Shown here: positions 21,847-53,500 of the stretch, one piece after another
How positions within the stretch are numbered: the first letter of the stretch is position 1
Layout of the letters: every line of letters starts with the position of its first letter
Origin: Rhineura floridana
Lineage: Eukaryota; Chordata; Lepidosauria; Squamata; Rhineuridae
DNA: 64,000 nt
NCBI RefSeq assembly: GCF_030035675.1
Contig: NC_084497.1
Span: 30,578,437-30,642,436 of the forward strand
Reading direction: 5' to 3'
Notes under the pieces: generated by a model
The model's input: only the letters and a program-made list of their open reading frames with translations
The model's database searches: none
Told to the model about the DNA's origin: nothing
Position numbers and translations under genes: made by a program

Positions 21847-24724
21847 TGTTAAATTGCTAAAAATTCTTCAGGTAGTGGGGTGACATTAACCAAAGAAAAA
21901 ATGAAATTTACACAGCTCTTTTCTTTTGAACATCAAGGACATTCATTTTCCATTCCTACACTTGGATGAGCTGAAAACGACTAAAGTGTGTGTGTGGGTT
22001 GGAGTCCAACTTGAGCACACCAGAGTCACTTTTTGAGCAAGGGGGGGGGGACCTCACTCATAGCGCCAGCTTCCGGACAGGTCGTGATGTGGCTTCTGCT
22101 TGTGGGGAGGGGGAGCCGAGAGGGCCTTTCTGCCATTCCTAACTCAGTCAACAAGGTGTGTGCATGTGCAGGGGGGCTTAAATGTGCCACCAACGTAGGC
22201 CATGCCTCCTCCAGCAACCGCAAGGGGGTGCAGGGGGCACAGGTGGGGCCCCCTGCCATTTCCTAGCCTTCTTCAATCCCCATCTCACAGATGGAAACCC
22301 TACAAATGATAGCAGTGTGGCAGTTGCCATGCCCAGGCAGAGCAAATGCTACACAAAACGGTGCTGGAAGTGGATGGGCTGCCTGACAGGAAGCCATTGT
22401 GGATCTGTGCGTGGTGCGGACACTCAGGAACGTGTGTTGTGCTTTGTAGTTTCCCGCAGTGTGCATTTCAAGCCCATGGGGGTGAGAGCATCACGCGTGC
22501 AGGTCCTGTGCCTCACCTATTGCTGTAGGATTGAGGGGGAACACTTGCCCCCCAGATGTCGTTTGACCCATCAGCCCCCTCTGGCCAGCAGGGCCAGTGG
22601 TCACAGATGATGATGATGGAGCCCCCCAACTTCTGCAGGGGCTCCTGCTGTGAGGATTTGCTAGTAGTTGCCTTTTCCCCCCTTACTTCAAGTAGATACA
22701 AAATGAAAAGGCTTCTCTTGAGCACTCTGTCCCAGATGCGGAAGAGGTAACTTTTTTGGGGGTGGGGTTAGGATAGTCTCAACACTCGGTTAGAGAAAAA
22801 TATTGCCAGTTTGAGGGGGCACGCTCTTACCTAAAGCACTTTGCTGGATTATGCAGGACAAGGTAGAAACAGACACAAGGGCCCTCCATGCTTGCTCTCC
22901 CCCTGCCCCAATTAGTCAGGCCAGAGGCAGAGACCCAGGAAATAGCAGCAAAGGGGCTAAACTGTTCTTTGCATTTCCTGGGGCTTGAAAGCCCCCCCCA
23001 CACACGAGAGGATTAAGCAGGAAGCAGAGCTTCAGTCAGACAGGTCAACTTGGCTTATCTGTAACGCTCTGCAGGGCGAGGGGGATGCTCCTGAGAGGCA
23101 AAGGAGGATCTGGTGGAGGGTGGAAAGAGAGCTTGCAATAGTTTCTTTCTTTTAAGCTTCTGATCCTAGAAACGAGGAAAATGAACCAGCTTCAGCATCC
23201 AGCAAGGCAAAATGTTTGCCCTGAGCAGCCCTTTGGCAACCTGGCGCCCTTCAGAAGTTGCTGGACATTGACTCCCAGCAGGCCTGGCCAGCAGGTGCTC
23301 CTGGCTGCGGCTGATGGGAGGTGTCATTCGGAAACCTCTGGAGGGCGGCAGAGGATGCCTAGAGCATGGCAGGACTGTTATCGGTGGAAACCCTTAAGAG
23401 AAGCCACGGCATGGCATTGCTGGTGATGGCGGGAAGAGAAGAGTGTGCATGCATGTGTGTCACATGTGCACAGAGGGGTTTTTACAAGGACAGCATCATC
23501 AGAGACTATCGAAGGAGAGTCCACCTTCAGGCTACGTGTGTGTGTTTTAGGGAAGAGGTGGTCAAGGCAGGCTACCAAGTTTGCAAAGTGTCAACACTTT
23601 CTTGCCATCATTCCACTACTCTTGATGCTCAAGACCTTCTGTTCAACCGGCAGCCCACAAAGCTCCCCCTCCCCCAGGGCCTGCCCCCCCTTTTGCCTTG
23701 TTGAAATGGCTGCGGTCCCCTCCCCCCTTTTCCTGATGACATGTGCAACAGCTGACAGGCCAGCATTGCCCCACACGGCTCCACAGGCCACTGCTAAATC
23801 CTGGGCTGTTGCTGCAGTGCGGACCCTCCCACTGCTTCCCCCCACAAAAAGGAAGCCACTGGGCCCCCTGGCTGGCTGTTGAGGAATAAGGGCAGAGCGC
23901 TGAGCCAGAGGTCCTCACTTATGGAGGACCAGAGAGCACCTTTGCAAATTGCATTCGGAAAGCAAGCGCGTTCCCATTTGGGGGGTAACTGGTCTGTGGC
24001 AGAAAGAGGCAGCTTTTTTTACAGTGGGGGGAGTGAGCAGGGGAGCTTGCAGCTTGAGCCATTGAGTCCTGGTCTTACTCCCAGCTCAAGAGTGGTTTGC
24101 AAAGTAATCCCCGCTCCCCCAAGTCAACAAGCTCTTGCAAGCCCTACCTGACGGCACGAGTTGTGCCCTCTGTTGCCACCCCCATCATGCCCAAGGCTTG
24201 CCTGGAGGGATCCTGTGGCACCGTAACAACTGGCACTTATTGCGGCAGAAACACTGGTAGGCCAGAGTCCATTCCGTCAGAGGAAAGCTGGCCCCGGCCC
24301 ACAAAAACTTCATCCACACAGTAAGTCTCTCGGGCTTTAAGGCACCACCAGAATTTGTGCTGGCCCTGCACAATTTGGCTCTACCTGCCTCCCTCTAGGA
24401 GAGGCCCAGACAGAATTACGGTAGCCAGACCTTGATTGAGCCAACTTCCTGGGAGAGAGTGGGCAAAAGGAACTTGAGGGGGGCAAAGCAGCCTGCGGAT
24501 GGGTTCCAAGTGCTGCTCCGGCCCCACAGCATGCACCAGAGTTGCCACCCATGGGCTCTGTGCCCCCCAGTCCCTTGGCATCACTCAGCTCCCAGTGGCC
24601 ACAGGCAGTCAAGCCAGCTGCACTGCATCCAAGGGCTCCCTCCCCCGGGGCCCCCCTTGCTGGCCCTCGGGGCTCCTGGTGGGAAACTGGAGGGGGAAGC
24701 GCATGTGCCGTTTGCTTAGATCTC

Positions 24725-24730
24725 TTTATT
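24725..24730 (-). terminator. Proximal poly(A) signal of FBXO42
   Basis: TTTATT on the plus strand (AATAAA on the minus strand), 107 bases downstream of the FBXO42 stop codon. Confidence 0.45.
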
Positions 24731-24836
24731 GGCGGGCGCATGCCCACGTTCACAGCCGCTTAGCAGAGAGCGCTGAGGAGGGTCTTCTGCGGTCACTGGG
24801 AGCCAAGGAGGTGGGAGGGAGGCTCCCGCGGCCATG

Positions 24837-44859
<20,023 letters not shown>

Positions 44860-45330
44860 CTGGCCGCCTCCTTCGCCGCCTCCTTCGCCGCCTCAGAATC
44901 TTTCCTGCCGCCCGGTCGGGCGCCCAGAGGAGCCCGAGCCACCTTCGCGCGGAGACGGAGCCCTCGCGGCCACCGTCGCGGCCGCCATCTTACCGCCGCC
45001 GTCCCGGCCGGGGGTGAAGGAAAAAGGGAGGGGGACCGAGGGAGAGTTTGCGAAGAGGGGCGGGCGTCGTTAACGCGCAGGCGCCCGCCGGCCACTGTCA
45101 CGTGACCCGGACGGGGGCGGAGGCAAGGAGGCGGCTCGGCCCTGAACAGTCTCGTTATGGAGTGGGTGTCACGTGCCCTCACGTCAAGGCCCTTCCGTGG
45201 CCGCCATGTTAGGAAGGGACGGTACAACTGAGGGGAGGAGTCTGTGGGAATCCCTGTCCGTAGAGGCGCGCCATCTTGGGAGGGTTTGTGACGCCATCTG
45301 GGGGGAGGAGAGGAGGGCGGAGGCTGTCCG
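44860..45330 (-). promoter_or_regulatory. FBXO42 CpG promoter and non-coding first exon
   Basis: A dense CpG island. On the minus strand AAGATGGCGGC, a YY1 site typical of sequence just downstream of a start site, lies near 44983-44993. A good donor (CCAG/GTGAGG) sits at 44859/44860, so exon 1 probably runs from about 45.0 kb to 44860. A second possible donor (GCG/GTAAGA) lies near 44995. CCATCTT and CCATGTT elements recur at about 45200 and 45268. Boundaries are inferred. Confidence 0.5.
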
Positions 45331-45846
45331 CCGCCTGTAGCCAACCAGCCGCTGCGGGCCCCTGGCTGGCCAGCGGGTGGGGAGCGGGACTCTGGTCTGG
45401 ACGGCTAGTCTTGACGCTGGACCCCCCAGGGGGCCTCCAGTGAAGAAGAACGCCGGAAGAAGGTTCAGGACAGAAAGCTTCTTTCATGCACGGCAGAGTT
45501 AAACTGGGGGATCCAGTCCCACAAGAGGCAGTGGTGGCAGAAGGCTTTGGAAGAGGGTTAGACAGATGCATGGAGGCGGCGGCGGCGGCTGGCAGTGGCC
45601 ACTGGCCACAGTGGCTACGCACTACCTCACTGTCGGAGGCAGTGTGCTTCTGAATACCAGTTGCTGGGAATCGCTGGTCCGGGTGTTGTTCCTGCTGCCG
45701 GCTCAAGTCCTGTTGGCCTGCTTCTCGTTGGGGTACCTGCTTGGCCACTTGCCAGCATGGACTAAATGGGCCTTTTCCTGTCCTTAGAAAGAAGACCCCC
45801 CCCAGCATCTTCCAAAGATCCCTTTTCTGTTTGGGTATCTGGGCTA

Positions 45847-46045
45847 GCAGAGAGTCCGTGTGGCGTAGTGGTTAAGGTATTGGACTACAACCTGGGAGAC
45901 CACAGTTTGAATCCCCACACAGCCATGAAGCGCACTGGGTGACCTTGGGCCAGTCACTGCCTCTCAGCCTCATGAAAACCCTATTCATAGGGTCGCCGTA
46001 AATCAGAATCGACTTGAAGGCAGTACTTTCATTCATTCATTCATC
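45847..46045 (+). mobile_element. Sauria SINE, plus orientation
   Basis: The head has a tRNA-like A box (GTGGCGTAGTGGTTAAGG) and B box (AGTTTGAATCCC); the body is GGTGACCTTGGGCCAGTCAC; the tail CATAGGGTCGCCGTAAATC is of Bov-B type; it ends in (ATTC)n at 46029-46044. This composition is diagnostic of squamate Sauria SINEs. Confidence 0.9.
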
Positions 46046-46283
46046 TGGGCTAGCAACTGGTATTGAGGGTTAGACTACTCCTGGACGAGGAGGCTCCATT
46101 TAGCTCCTTCTCCATTTATTGACCCTTCCCCCACAAATTCTCCTGGTATTTTTCTAGAACCTCTAGCGGTGGATTCTGTGTTCTTATTGTGATATATTGT
46201 TTTTATAGTGTATTATGCTTATTATGGTATTATTGTATTGAGACTTGTCACTTTCTGTGAAAATATATAAATACGCGGAATAT

Positions 46284-47131
46284 CTCGAGAGTGGGCATGT
46301 TCTGCCTCAGTTCACCATTTTGGCAACCCTATGAATCAGCGACCTCCAACAGCATCTGTTATAAACCACCCTGTTCAGATCTTGTAAATTCAGGTCTGTG
46401 GCTTTCTTTATAGAATCAATCAATCTCTTGCTTGGTCTTCCTCTTTTTCTACTCCCTTCTGTTTTTCCCAGCATTATTGTCTTTTCTAGTGAATCATGTC
46501 TTCTCATGATGTGTCCAAAGTATGACAACCTCAGTTTCATCATTTTAGCTTCTAGTGACAGTTCTGGTTAATGATATTGATAATCCTTGACAAGTTCAAT
46601 GTCTTCATCATCAATGTTAAAGTTACATAAATCTTCTGTTGTCATTACTTTAGTCTTCTTGATGTTCAGCTGTAGTCCTGCTTTTGTGCTTTCCTCTTTA
46701 ACTTTCATCAGCATTCGTTTCAAATCATTACTGGTTTCTGCTAGTAGTATGGTATCGTCTGCATATCTTAAATTATTGATATTTCTCCCTCCAATTTTCA
46801 CACCTCCTTCTTCTTGGTCCAATCCTGCTTTCTGTATGATATGTTCTGCGTATAGATTAAATAAATAGGGTGATAAAATGCACCCGTCTCACACCCTTTC
46901 CAATGGGGAACCAATCAGTTACTCCTTATTCTGTTCTTAACATTAGTCTCTTGTTCAGAGTATAGGGTATAGTATAGTATAGCATAGTACAGTATATCAG
47001 GACAATCAGTCGCTGGGGCACCCCCATTTCTTTTAAAGCATTCCATAGTTTTTCATGATCTATTCTACACAGTCAAAGGCTTTGCTGTAATCTATAAAGC
47101 ACAGGGTGATTTCTTTCTGAAATTCCTTGGT
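46284..47131 (-). mobile_element. Bov-B (RTE) LINE fragment
   Basis: The minus strand encodes part of the reverse transcriptase with NNLRYADDTILLAE (catalytic YADD, 46568-46822) and then the Bov-B C-terminal region (YFGHIMRRHDSLEKTIMLGK to HRVAKMVN, 46307-46543). The section normally between them, including the thumb region, is deleted, and the 5' part beyond about 47131 is missing. RT residues match bovine Bov-B as remembered (KVKEESEKAGLKLNIKKTK). It is a dead copy, 240 bases from a Sauria SINE whose tail derives from this LINE family. Confidence 0.88.
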
Positions 47132-47169
47132 TGGGAACGGGTACATTACTAATTTATTCCCTTACTCAA

Positions 47170-47597
47170 GGCGCTCACAAACCACGCACGCGCCAAAAGT
47201 GCCGGGCCCGAAAGTAAACAGTACGCATGCGCTGTGAGTACTTTCGTACCTTTTTCACTTGTGAGGAAAGACACTTAGAGTTTGCAAGTTGCAAAGTAAC
47301 GAAGAATGCGAAACCGCGTGCGCCTTGTCCACCCCGGCATCCTCCAGATGGGGGAGTCACTCCATCATAGAGAGCCGTACCACTCGCGCACGCGCAGGAA
47401 GAATCCTTTCCTTTGGAAAACGAAACGAGAACCCCCAGAAACACCGCGCACGTGTTAGGAGAAATATATGCGCACCTGCGCATGCGCACATCGAAGCGAG
47501 AAGCAGTGCCCGGCGGCCGAGAGGGCAAAGCCGCCGCCAGGGGTGGGAGCGTCGGGCGCATGCGCGTTGAACGGACTGGTGGCGGAGGGGAATTACA
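47170..47597 (+). promoter_or_regulatory. SZRD1 CpG promoter with NRF1 sites
   Basis: CG-rich sequence just upstream of the SZRD1 ATG. A perfect NRF1 palindrome TGCGCATGCGCA is at 47477-47488, with close relatives at 47223-47232 (ACGCATGCGC) and 47556-47565 (GCGCATGCGC). No TATA box was seen. Confidence 0.7.
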
Positions 47598-50500
47598 ATG
47601 GAAGATGAGGAGGTCGCCGAGAGCTGGGAGGAGGCGGCCGACAGCGGGGTGAGCCCGAGCCCGGCCGGGGACTACCGGGGAAGCCGCGCCGAGGGGCAGG
47701 GGCCGCCGACAGCAAAGGGGGTAGTGAGTGGCGGGGCTGGGCCCGGCCCCTCATGGTTGGCGGTGAGGCTGCTCGGGCTTCCCGGCGCTTGCTAGGCCTC
47801 TTAAAGGGACTGCGTCCCATTTCTCCGGTAGTGGACCACGTGCTCCCGGCGCGGACCCCCCCCCTCGCAGGAGCTCCCGAAGACGGGTCAGAGGGGGCAC
47901 AATATGGGGCTGAGGTGCGCCCTCCCCTGTGTGCCACACCCGAAAGAGGGGCTCCAAAGGGCGGGGAGAGCCTGGGCTGGTTTGCGCAAATGTGGGTCGG
48001 AGGGGCTCCCACACCCCACCACGCCTGTCTCTCTCTGTGGTGTGAACAGGCCGCCCCCTTCCTGCGGCTCTCTACCTCGGCGGACGCCCCCCGCCCTCAC
48101 CCCAGAGCAGGTAGAGTCGCCCTCCTTCCCCCCCCTTTGGGTGGTGGTCCCCCTCCCCTCGGCTTCAGAATCCAATGCGGGGGGGAGGAGATTAATTCTT
48201 TTACATGGAAGAGGTGTCAGAGCAGAAGTAGGTAACGCGGTGCCCGCCAGATGCTGCTGGACTCCAGCTCCCATTAGCTAGCATGGCCAATGGTCAGCTG
48301 AGGGACTAGGAGGGGACCTGGGGGGCACCACGTGGCTGCCTTGGAGGTTGGGGGCGGGGCTCTGCGACCCTCCAGGCCATGCTGCACTCCTGTCAGCGCT
48401 TGTTTGGGGCTGACGGGAGTTGAAGCCCATCGACATGTGCAGGGCCACAGATAGTCGCCCAGCGCTGTACCAGAGGAAGAGGGAAAGGCGCCTTGGGCCA
48501 GGCTGGGCTCTTTGCCCTTGGAGCCCACCAGTGCCTCCCCTGAGAGGCAGTGGCTCTCCTGGGCCTTGGGCTGAGAGGGGCCTTTCCACCTCTCTCTCTC
48601 TCACTCATACACAAAGCTGGGATATTCTGCATGCAAAATGCAAAGCAGGGACTCCAGCTCTGAGCCAAGCCCCCCCCCCATCTTATGACAAGTCTTCCGC
48701 AATAGCTGAACATACATTTTTGCGGTTGTGTTTGTGAAAGAGAAGGCTGGCCATGGTGTGGCGCCTTCTAGGCTGCAGCCTTGTGCACACTGGCCCTGGG
48801 AGCAAGCACTGGGCTTATTTTTGAGTAAATGCAGGTAGGATTGCGCTGTTACAGAATGCTGTTGGGCAAGAGACGCTGGGGAAGGAGCAGAAGAGTGAAG
48901 GGTGGCTATGCTAGAGCATCACTCTGCAGACCAAAGGCAGGACTATGATCTGAAGAGGGAAAAGGAAAGGGAGATCCTGAAGTTGGGATTGCAGAGGCTG
49001 ACTGGGGTGGGGAGCTAGTGTGTGTTAAACTGTACAAAGCAGGAGCTTGTAGGCTCAGGGTGCCTTAGCACCTACAAGGCAGTGTCCAGTGGAACGGAGC
49101 CTGCCTTCTTCACATCAGTATAAGGGCCTGAAAGAGGAACTCCTTGTAAGGATCTTGGCCATCTCCAAGTGGCAGAGGTGGTCAGTGGCCCACCCTAGTG
49201 TCAGCCATGCAGCCCACAATACAACGTATTTGTCACGCTTTTCTGGGCTCCCAGCAGTGTCTCCCATCCAAGTACTGGTCAGAGTCCATTGCTCTAGGAC
49301 CAGTCACTGTGCAGAGTGGTGGAGGCCACAAAGTGAGCCGGATGCCTTAGCGATTTGTGGCTCACGAGCACCTATGAGAGCAGAGGGGAGAATGAACCCT
49401 TTGCCTCATTTTACCCGAGGTGGTTGTGATTGTCTGGAGGGGATCACCTCATGCAAGCCGCTTTTTCGAAGCTCGTCCAAGCCCTGCTATGAAGGCAGGA
49501 CCATCCGCCACCAGTCCCCACCTCAGGCCTCCAGAGTGTGTTATAAAAACAGAGGATTCTCTTGCAGCAAGTCAAGCTGGGATGGTGAGAAGGGATCCTC
49601 AGCCGTCCTATTTCTTTCTTCAGAAATCATTCCAGGCAAGCAGCTCTAGCAGTGGCTGGGACCCAGCCCCGTTTTTCTCCTGATGTCTTCCGTAAGGTCT
49701 CTTTGGGTAGACTGAGAGACAGCAGCTTCTTCACAAGTTTCGTTTTGACAGCTGCTGGGTGAGAGGGAGAATCCTGGCTGGATCTCTGCCTGCCTTGCCC
49801 ATCCAAGGCCTGGCAGCTGGAGTGCCGGCTTCCAGCCCTTGCTCAGGTACGAACTCCCTGAGGACTGCAAGACAGTTGCGGTTTCTGTGCTGAAGCAGCC
49901 AGGGAGCTGCCAGCTAAAACGATGGGAACTTGAGTATTGGCCCTGTTGGGCAGTCCCCAAAAGACAACTGAGGTGGCTTTTGGTCTGGGCTGTGGCACAG
50001 GAGGTGGGGACAGGTCTGCAAGGCGGGGACTTTCCAATTGGCACTCAGAATTGGCTTCAAGGTTTGAATGCTGCAGATGGCCTAGATGGCTTGCTGGGCC
50101 GGGCGCAAGAGTGTTTCTTGACCTGAGTGCCGTCTCTCTGGCATGGGATGCTGCCTCTCCTTGGTCTCCCGTGGGGAGGGTTGATCCCTCCAGCCTCTGC
50201 CACACAGCTTTTCCCGTGAGGCTCCCTTGTTTCTCTAGGATGCTGCACATGTTGGCCAAGGGGGCAGGCTGAGGTTAGGGCACCAGGCAGGCCTGGCGTG
50301 AGACATGAAGGTAGGAAGCTGGTTGTGCGGCTGTTGGGTTTGATGAGGATGGACTCTTCACTACGTTTCCGTGATTGGCTGGCTTCTGTTGTCTTGTGAA
50401 GAAACACTTTGCCCAGCCTTCCAACATATTTTGGCCCCACCCCGCACCTTTTATGCCATTGTTGAAATCCCCCTTTCTGACAGGTTGCACGCCATCCAGG

Positions 50501-53500
50501 CATGTTTGCTGAGAAGTGGTGGCTGGCCAGTGGTCAGTCCGCGTGAGTCGAACCAGCTGTGTGCTGGCCACATGGCACACACAAGCCCCTCTGGCTGCCT
50601 TTCTTTAGCCATGTTAAAGAGCTTGTTGGGGGCAAGGGTGGACGAGAGAGAAAAGGAGCAGAGGGGAGAAGTTTTGGAAGGGAGGGGCTGAGTGCTGGGA
50701 GTTGTGGCGTGTGTCCGAGAGCCGCTGGGCTACATGTGCAGAAGATGTGGCTTTGCTGAAGAGGCGCCTTGTGTGGTGTGAACACCCTCCCTTCATTGTG
50801 TCCTACCAGCCTCTGTTCCTTTGGGACCTGGGAGCTGATGCTGTTGCTCCCCCCATCCTGCCCCCCCATGTTTGCCCCTCATTCTTCCCAGGTGGTCTCA
50901 TACCCCATCTGTGGGGGGAAGGGCAGGTTTCTGGTGTGAGACCATGAGAAAGTGAGAGATTCCCCCCCCCGCTACTTTCTCTTGATCAAACTGCCTGATC
51001 ATTGATTGGCAGGTTTAAAAGCCAGCTTGGAAGTAGTGCTTAGCCAAATAGGCCTGTTTTCAACGCTGCCTCCTTATCTTCTGTCCAGCCACCAGTGGAG
51101 CTTTGTGCTGTGGGCTTATTCTCGGGGGCAGTGAATAGCCACTGGCCCTCTTGCCCACCTTCCTATCTGGCCTTCCTGGCATTTGGACAGCTTCTTTCTT
51201 TATCCTTAGAGCTCTGGTTGCAGGTTTGCTTCCACTCTGGTGGTGAGGTGGGGTTACTTTTGAATTTTCAGATGCAGCTTTATAACGGCTACTGGTTTTG
51301 ATGGGCTGGGCTGGGCTGGCAACAGCAGGAGACAGCGGTTGCCTTCATACTTGGCTCATGGGCTTCTGGGAGGCACCTGTTTGGCCCCTGGGGGAAAGAG
51401 AGTGCTGGACTAGAATCTGCCCCCTACCCCAGTGTCCTGCTGTGTGCTGCGCAAGGTGGGCTTTCTTGTGGCGGGTGGCTACCCTCCCAAGGAGCCTCCG
51501 TGCCTGGTCATGCTCTGGCTGCCTCTTTTGCAACAGAGAGGTACTAATTTTACAGCTCCTTTGTGGAGGTGTAACAGTTTGCTTTCTAGTCCAGAGTCTG
51601 AAGCCCAAGTTAATTTTTGAACGCTAAAGAGAGTTCCTCTTGCAGTTCCTGACTTTCCTTCTCCAGGGTATCCAGAAGGTGTCAGTGGCGTCTACACAGA
51701 GGGAAGTGAACCCATGGAGGGCTTATGCTTTCAGCGGCAGGCGTTGCATGGGTGATTGTTCCATGTGGCACGTTGGAAGGTTTCTGCTGGGATTGGCAGC
51801 GGCTGTCCTGCATCTCTGGGGGGGGGAGAGTGGGGGAGCCCCTCTCTTCTACCCCCCCCAGCTGGCAACCTTTTAACCAGAGGGACTGGGGACCAAACCA
51901 CAAAGCAGGTGCTCCCCCACAGAGCCCTCATCCTTTCTGGATGGGAAGGAATGCCTGCAGGGACACTGCTGGGCTTTTGTGTGTGTGTCTGTTTTGGCTG
52001 TGCACATGCATCGTGGACGTGATGGGAAGTGGGTGCTTGGGGAGGGTATGGCAGAGAGTTGTAGACAGCCACCCCCCCTCCCGGCTCCCTCCTGCCAACA
52101 GCCAGATTGTGTATTTATTTGTCTTTCATGACTGTTGCACATGTGAATGTTTGGTGTACCCACAAAAATAGCCATGGCTGCCAGCTACTTTCTTTGGTCA
52201 ACCTGTACGTTGGACCCTAATTTTAACCTGCTTTCTGCACAGCTCAGTGGTGCTGCGCCTGAGGGGAGTCGTTGGCAGAAATAGTAGCAAGTGGATCTGA
52301 TCTCAAGGAGGAGTTGCTGACCTTGTTTCAGCTCAGAGGCCTGCAAAGGAGGTTTCATCTGTGGTGGGCCCCCTGCCCAGAGGCAGGGGGCTTTCCCCTT
52401 TCTCCTCTTCATCCTTTCTCCCTCCTCACTTGGGAACTCAGCCCAGCTCAGGGTTGTCTAGAGATGGGGAACCTCTTGGACTACAACTCCTTCAGCATCA
52501 TCCTGGTCCTTTGGCTGTAGTGGGCCTGACTGAGAGTCCAGCCACATCTGGAGAGCCCTTCCTAGTCTGCACTGGCTGGCAGCTGCTCTCCAGGATTTTA
52601 GGCAGGGGCCATTTCCTGCCCTGCTGGAGGTGCTGCCAGGGATCGAGGCTGGGATTCTGGCTGAGCTGCTACAGCCCTTCCCCAATGGCCTCTGCTCCTA
52701 GCCTCCCCCCCTCATATTGATATCCACGTTTCTCTCCTAAGGCTATTTCCAGGGGTCAGAGAAGCCCAAAAGGGCGTCTTGTAGCACCTTAAAGGGGAAG
52801 AGAGGCCAAGCTCAGTAGGCCTTTCAGATGCCACTCTTGGTACAGTGGAAGGCTGGTCCACCCACATCAAGTGAAGAAGTGAGCGCAGGGAGGCCAGCTT
52901 GGCGTCTGTTGCTCTTGTACTTACCTTGGCTAGGAAAGGGGCTCTTCAGTGCACTAAATGAGGTTTGACACACACCCCTATTTTGTTGCCTTGCAGGAAA
53001 TAGACAGGCGATTGGAAAAGAAGCTAAAAATCACCCAAAAGGAAAGGTAAGGCTGTTTTACCCTCTGGCAGGCTCTGGGTTTGCCTCTTGCTGGGGTTGA
53101 TGTGGGGTTGTGTTTAACTTCCTCCAAGCGATTGCTTGAGAAATAATGGCTAGCAGAACTTGCTTGTGAGGCGCTGCCCTCAGTTTGTAGGAGGCTCTGG
53201 GCTGGCTTGGCTCACAGGCAAAGCAGAGGGACCACTTCTGGCCACTGGGAGAGCAGTGTTTGAATTTACTTGGTGGTGTGCTCTCAGTCAGCCTGTGCTG
53301 CAGAGAGATACGCAATAATATCCAGACTGGGCTGATCCAGCCTGTCAGAAAATGAGTGCTGGAGCAAAGGGCTTTTGCTTCCTCAGCCATTTCTTAGACA
53401 GGAACGGAACACATTTGCTCCTGAAACTAGCATTGCTCAATTAAGCCGGGAGGGAGGTCTCAGTCCCTTACTATCTGTCTTGGCGAGGGGGGGCATTGCC

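Larger units (their letters stand above)
21841..24836 (-). other. Probable FBXO42 3' UTR
   Basis: There is no other gene here. AATAAA on the minus strand occurs at 24725-24730, 107 bases past the FBXO42 stop, and again at 21841-21846 inside an AT-rich block (21820-21960) that looks like a distal 3' end. Human FBXO42 has a UTR of several kb as remembered. A hairpin repeat (23236-23355) and a short minus-strand repeat fragment near 24230-24345 lie within it. Which signal is used is unknown. Confidence 0.4.
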
